Part shown: in pieces, positions 61,836 through 64,000 of the stretch | Position numbering within the stretch: the stretch's first letter is position 1 | Layout: each line of letters begins with the position of its first letter | From: Taxillus chinensis | Taxonomy: Eukaryota; Streptophyta; Magnoliopsida; Santalales; Loranthaceae | Assembly (NCBI GenBank): GCA_023512835.1 | Contig: JAKCVP010000355.1 | Coordinates: 62,001-126,000, forward strand | Direction: 5' to 3' | Length of the DNA: 64,000 nucleotides | Translations under genes and position numbers: made by a program | Notes under the pieces: model-generated | Databases searched by the model: none | Told to the model about the DNA's origin: nothing | The model's input: only the letters and a program-made list of their open reading frames with translations

Positions 61836-62810
61836 ATGGCTCATATTTCGCCCTTCACTCAGTCTGTATTTGCGTCCATGGAGAGACTGTATCCGGATGC
61901 TTTGGCGGACAAATCTTTTGACAACACTGGCGTTCTTCTGGAAGCTCCCTTTGATTCGGCAAAACATGCAAACAAACGCAAGGCCTTACTGACGATCGAT
62001 CTGACCGCTGCCGTTGCAGATGAAGCCATTGACGCCAATGCCAGTGTTGTTGTCACCTACCATCCCATCATTTTCAGAGCCCTGAAAAGCCTGAGACTGG
62101 GAAACACACAGCAGCAAAGCCTTTTGAGGCTAGCTGCCAATGGCATCAGTGTCTACAGCCCTCACACCGCTGTGGATGCAGCCAATGGAGGCAACGCCGA
62201 TTGGCTTGCCGACCTTGTCATTGGAAAGTACGCTTCCTCTTGGGCGGGATCTACCCCAGATTCTTTCGGCAAATATGAGCTCCACAGGTGGTCGCGCTTG
62301 GGCGACTACAAGTCTGAGGCTCCGCAACAGAACGAGATCGCATCCACCAGATCAGCCATTACTCCGAACAAGGAATACTCCGGCTCTGGCATGGGGAGAA
62401 TTGTCACTTTGGATGAACCGTCCGATGCTGCAACGCTAATCGAGAATCTCGCTAGAGGTCTTGGCTTTCCAAAGGCCTTCCAGATAGCCCTTCCACAGGG
62501 AACGTCTATCAAGGACCATGGGCAGATCCAGACAATCGGCCTCTGCGCTGGCTCAGGCGGATCCGTCGTCGGTAGCGCCAAGGCTGACATGATCATAACA
62601 GGAGAGATGAGCCATCACGAAGCCCTGGCTGCCATTGAAAAGGGCCAGCTCGTCATTTGTCTCAACCACTCGAATAGCGAGCGCAAGTATCTTACAGACG
62701 TCATGCAGCCTCGCCTCGCTGGTGATTTACAAATGAACGGAGAGAAGGACTTTGAGGTCCTGGTCAGCGAGCACGACAAAGATCCATTTGATTTTGTTGT
62801 TCGCAGGTAA
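61836..62810 (+). CDS. NIF3: NIF3/DUF34 metal-binding protein
   Basis: 324 residues, single exon. The Nif3 (YbgI) family is universal and forms toroidal hexamers with a dimetal site; the biochemical role is unsettled. Visible ligands: VVTYHPIIF, SPHTAVDAANGG, and near the C-terminus ITGEMSHHEAL. DKSFDNTGVLLEAP is the family N-terminal block. I chose 61836 for its strong start context (A at -3, G at +4) and because fungal relatives begin close to SPFTQSV. An upstream in-frame ATG at 61761 would add 25 residues (MRQFSKF...LRSAR), basic and free of acidic residues, which could be a mitochondrial presequence. The stop is 68 bp from that of the convergent dehydrogenase. Confidence 0.92.
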   Translation: MAHISPFTQSVFASMERLYPDALADKSFDNTGVLLEAPFDSAKHANKRKALLTIDLTAAVADEAIDANASVVVTYHPIIFRALKSLRLGNTQQQSLLRLAANGISVYSPHTAVDAANGGNADWLADLVIGKYASSWAGSTPDSFGKYELHRWSRLGDYKSEAPQQNEIASTRSAITPNKEYSGSGMGRIVTLDEPSDAATLIENLARGLGFPKAFQIALPQGTSIKDHGQIQTIGLCAGSGGSVVGSAKADMIITGEMSHHEALAAIEKGQLVICLNHSNSERKYLTDVMQPRLAGDLQMNGEKDFEVLVSEHDKDPFDFVVRR

Positions 62811-62878
62811 TGACGCATCACGTAGCTGCACAGTTATCGGGATTGCAGGTACGATCTACGCCATGGGCTCATAGCCTC

Positions 62879-63947
62879 TCAAGGGTCTTTGACAGGTGCC
62901 CCTTGTACAATGACATGGACTGGCTCACCTTGCGCCCAATTTTCCACCCCCTTCTTGAGCAGTGCTTGGAGGGTGAGGATGGTTCGCTCGGCAAACCACG
63001 AGATGTGGGGAGAAACCTGTCGTGTGGGTCAGTGATAACTAGTGTATGAAGAAGCGTATGCAACCACTCACGGTCAGATTTGGGACTGGCTCTCCGTCGG
63101 CCGGTAACAAGGGGCTTTGGCCCAGCACTGCGGGCTCTCCGTCAAAGACATCAGTCGCAGCGCCTGCTATGCGGCCTTGCCTCAATGCCTTTACGAGCGC
63201 TGGCTCGTTTACAATACCACCACGTGCCATGTTGATTACGATTGCGTCAGACCTCATGGCCTTGAACTCATGCTCGCCGATCAGGTTAATGGTCGACTCA
63301 TCTCGGGGGCATCCAAGGAGAAAGACCGTGCACTCCCTGAGGGCGTCTTCGAACGCGATGCGACCCTCTCTTGTCTGTCCCGGTGGAACGCCTTTTCTGT
63401 CTGCTACAAAGACCTGAGTCATGCCCACTGCCCGAGCAAGGCTCTCGAAGCGTTGGCAAAGAGCGCCGTAGCCGATCAAGCATAGCTTCTCCTCGGCAGC
63501 CGAGGGTGGAGCCCTGGGCCAGTACTTGGTCAGGGTTCCCTTCTGAGCCCACTCCTGCGTCGTAGTCGTGATGTTGTGCATCTGCACGAATTTCTTGCGC
63601 ACAGCAAAGTACAAGCCAAGGGCATGCTCTGTGACTGCAGGGATGTTACTCTGCGGACAGTTGATCACCGTGATACCACGCTCTTCGAACCACGGACGAT
63701 CCACCCAGCCGCAGCCGGTAGCCATGGCGGCGACGAGTTGCAGCTTGGGGCATTTGGCCGCCACAGCTGGTGTGATGGGGACAATGGTCGTCACGACTAT
63801 GGAAGCATCCTTGATCTTTGCGTAAATTTCATCCGAGTCTGTGGAGGTGTGGTCGTATTCCTTGTAGGTATGCGGCGTAGGTAGCTCGAATGCCAGGATT
63901 GGGCAGTGAATGGCCTCAAGGACGACAATGTGATGCTGAGGTGCCAT
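62879..63947 (-). CDS. D-isomer-specific 2-hydroxyacid dehydrogenase
   Basis: Two exons, 63947-63072 and 63016-62879, 337 residues. The 55-nt intron (GTGAGT donor, CGACAG acceptor) joins VPNLT to VSPHISWFAERT, which brings the catalytic His (SPHISW) into frame; the unspliced frame stops before it. Family features: Rossmann loop LIGYGALCQRFESLARAVGM with Asp in FVADR, INMARGGIVNEPAL carrying the active-site Arg, and the Glu in ATDVFDGEP. It should reduce a 2-oxo acid to the D-2-hydroxy acid with NAD(P)H, or the reverse; candidates include glyoxylate, hydroxypyruvate or a branched oxo acid. GYGALC replaces the usual GxGxxG with an Ala-Leu variant. No peroxisomal or mitochondrial signal (C-terminus VKDP). 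Confidence 0.92.
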
Positions 63948-64000
63948 TGCGAAGCTGGATCCTGGTCAATTTGTCACTGATTATTCTCCTGGTCGACCGT

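Noticed and set aside
1..64000. CRISPR arrays, phage genes, rRNA operons, intact transposons
   Set aside because: No regularly spaced direct repeats, phage or transposase motifs or rRNA sequence found on reading. The intron-rich eukaryotic genes also argue against a prokaryotic system.

Overview
The window reads as gene-dense nuclear DNA of a filamentous ascomycete (Pezizomycotina). Genes lie on both strands without operons. Introns are short (mostly 47-175 nt), with GT(A/G)NGN donors and CTAAC/CTGAC-like branch points a few bases before the acceptor. The gene set is typically fungal: GH128 and GH92 secreted enzymes, an NRPS-like adenylate-forming reductase, and homocitrate synthase for fungal lysine synthesis. 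A dothideomycete is my guess, but no marker proves it. I reconstructed 29 protein genes, most of them with every exon boundary placed by splice sites, frame and protein-family continuity.

Layout. 1-12.8 kb: the 5' part of a CWF19L1/Drn1-type gene runs off the left edge, head to head with the giant SSU-processome scaffold UTP20; then mitochondrial ZIM17 and cullin-3. 12.8-20.8 kb: a sparse stretch with a strongly codon-biased secreted GH128 glucanase and a two-exon fungal regulator-like protein. 20.8-28.3 kb: an atypical SDR/epimerase, ribosomal stalk RPP0 divergent from tRNA-methyltransferase subunit TRM82, and thioredoxin reductase TRR1. 28.9-41 kb: farnesylated DnaJ (YDJ1 type), a Polo-like kinase catalytic domain without evident Polo boxes, a probable intron-bearing tRNA-Ile(UAU), mevalonate diphosphate decarboxylase, cytochrome c haem lyase, RPS23 divergent from an unknown coiled-coil protein, and RCL1. 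41-52.8 kb: homocitrate synthase, a DsbA-like protein, MDE1 of methionine salvage, mitochondrial RRF, a small SET protein, a six-part FAD monooxygenase, pyridoxal kinase with an 11-nt microexon, and dUTPase. 52.8-64 kb: a 2-kb relic-containing region, then an A-T-R reductase (8 exons, one GC-AG intron), a secreted GH92 mannosidase, NIF3 and a D-2-hydroxyacid dehydrogenase.

Functional threads. Several genes serve ribosome production and translation (UTP20, RCL1, RPS23, RPP0, TRM82, mitochondrial RRF). Others serve mitochondrial upkeep (ZIM17, haem lyase, possibly NIF3) and redox or protein quality control (TRR1, YDJ1, CUL3). They are scattered, and I see no evidence that they are co-regulated. 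The A-T-R reductase is the only clear secondary-metabolism core enzyme, and it lacks a cluster around it. I found no CRISPR, phage, intact transposon or obviously novel multigene system. The most unusual signals are splicing features (an 11-nt microexon, a GC-AG intron, a stop-free in-frame intron, a tandem acceptor), an odd tRNA locus and a few degraded or unrecognised reading frames.
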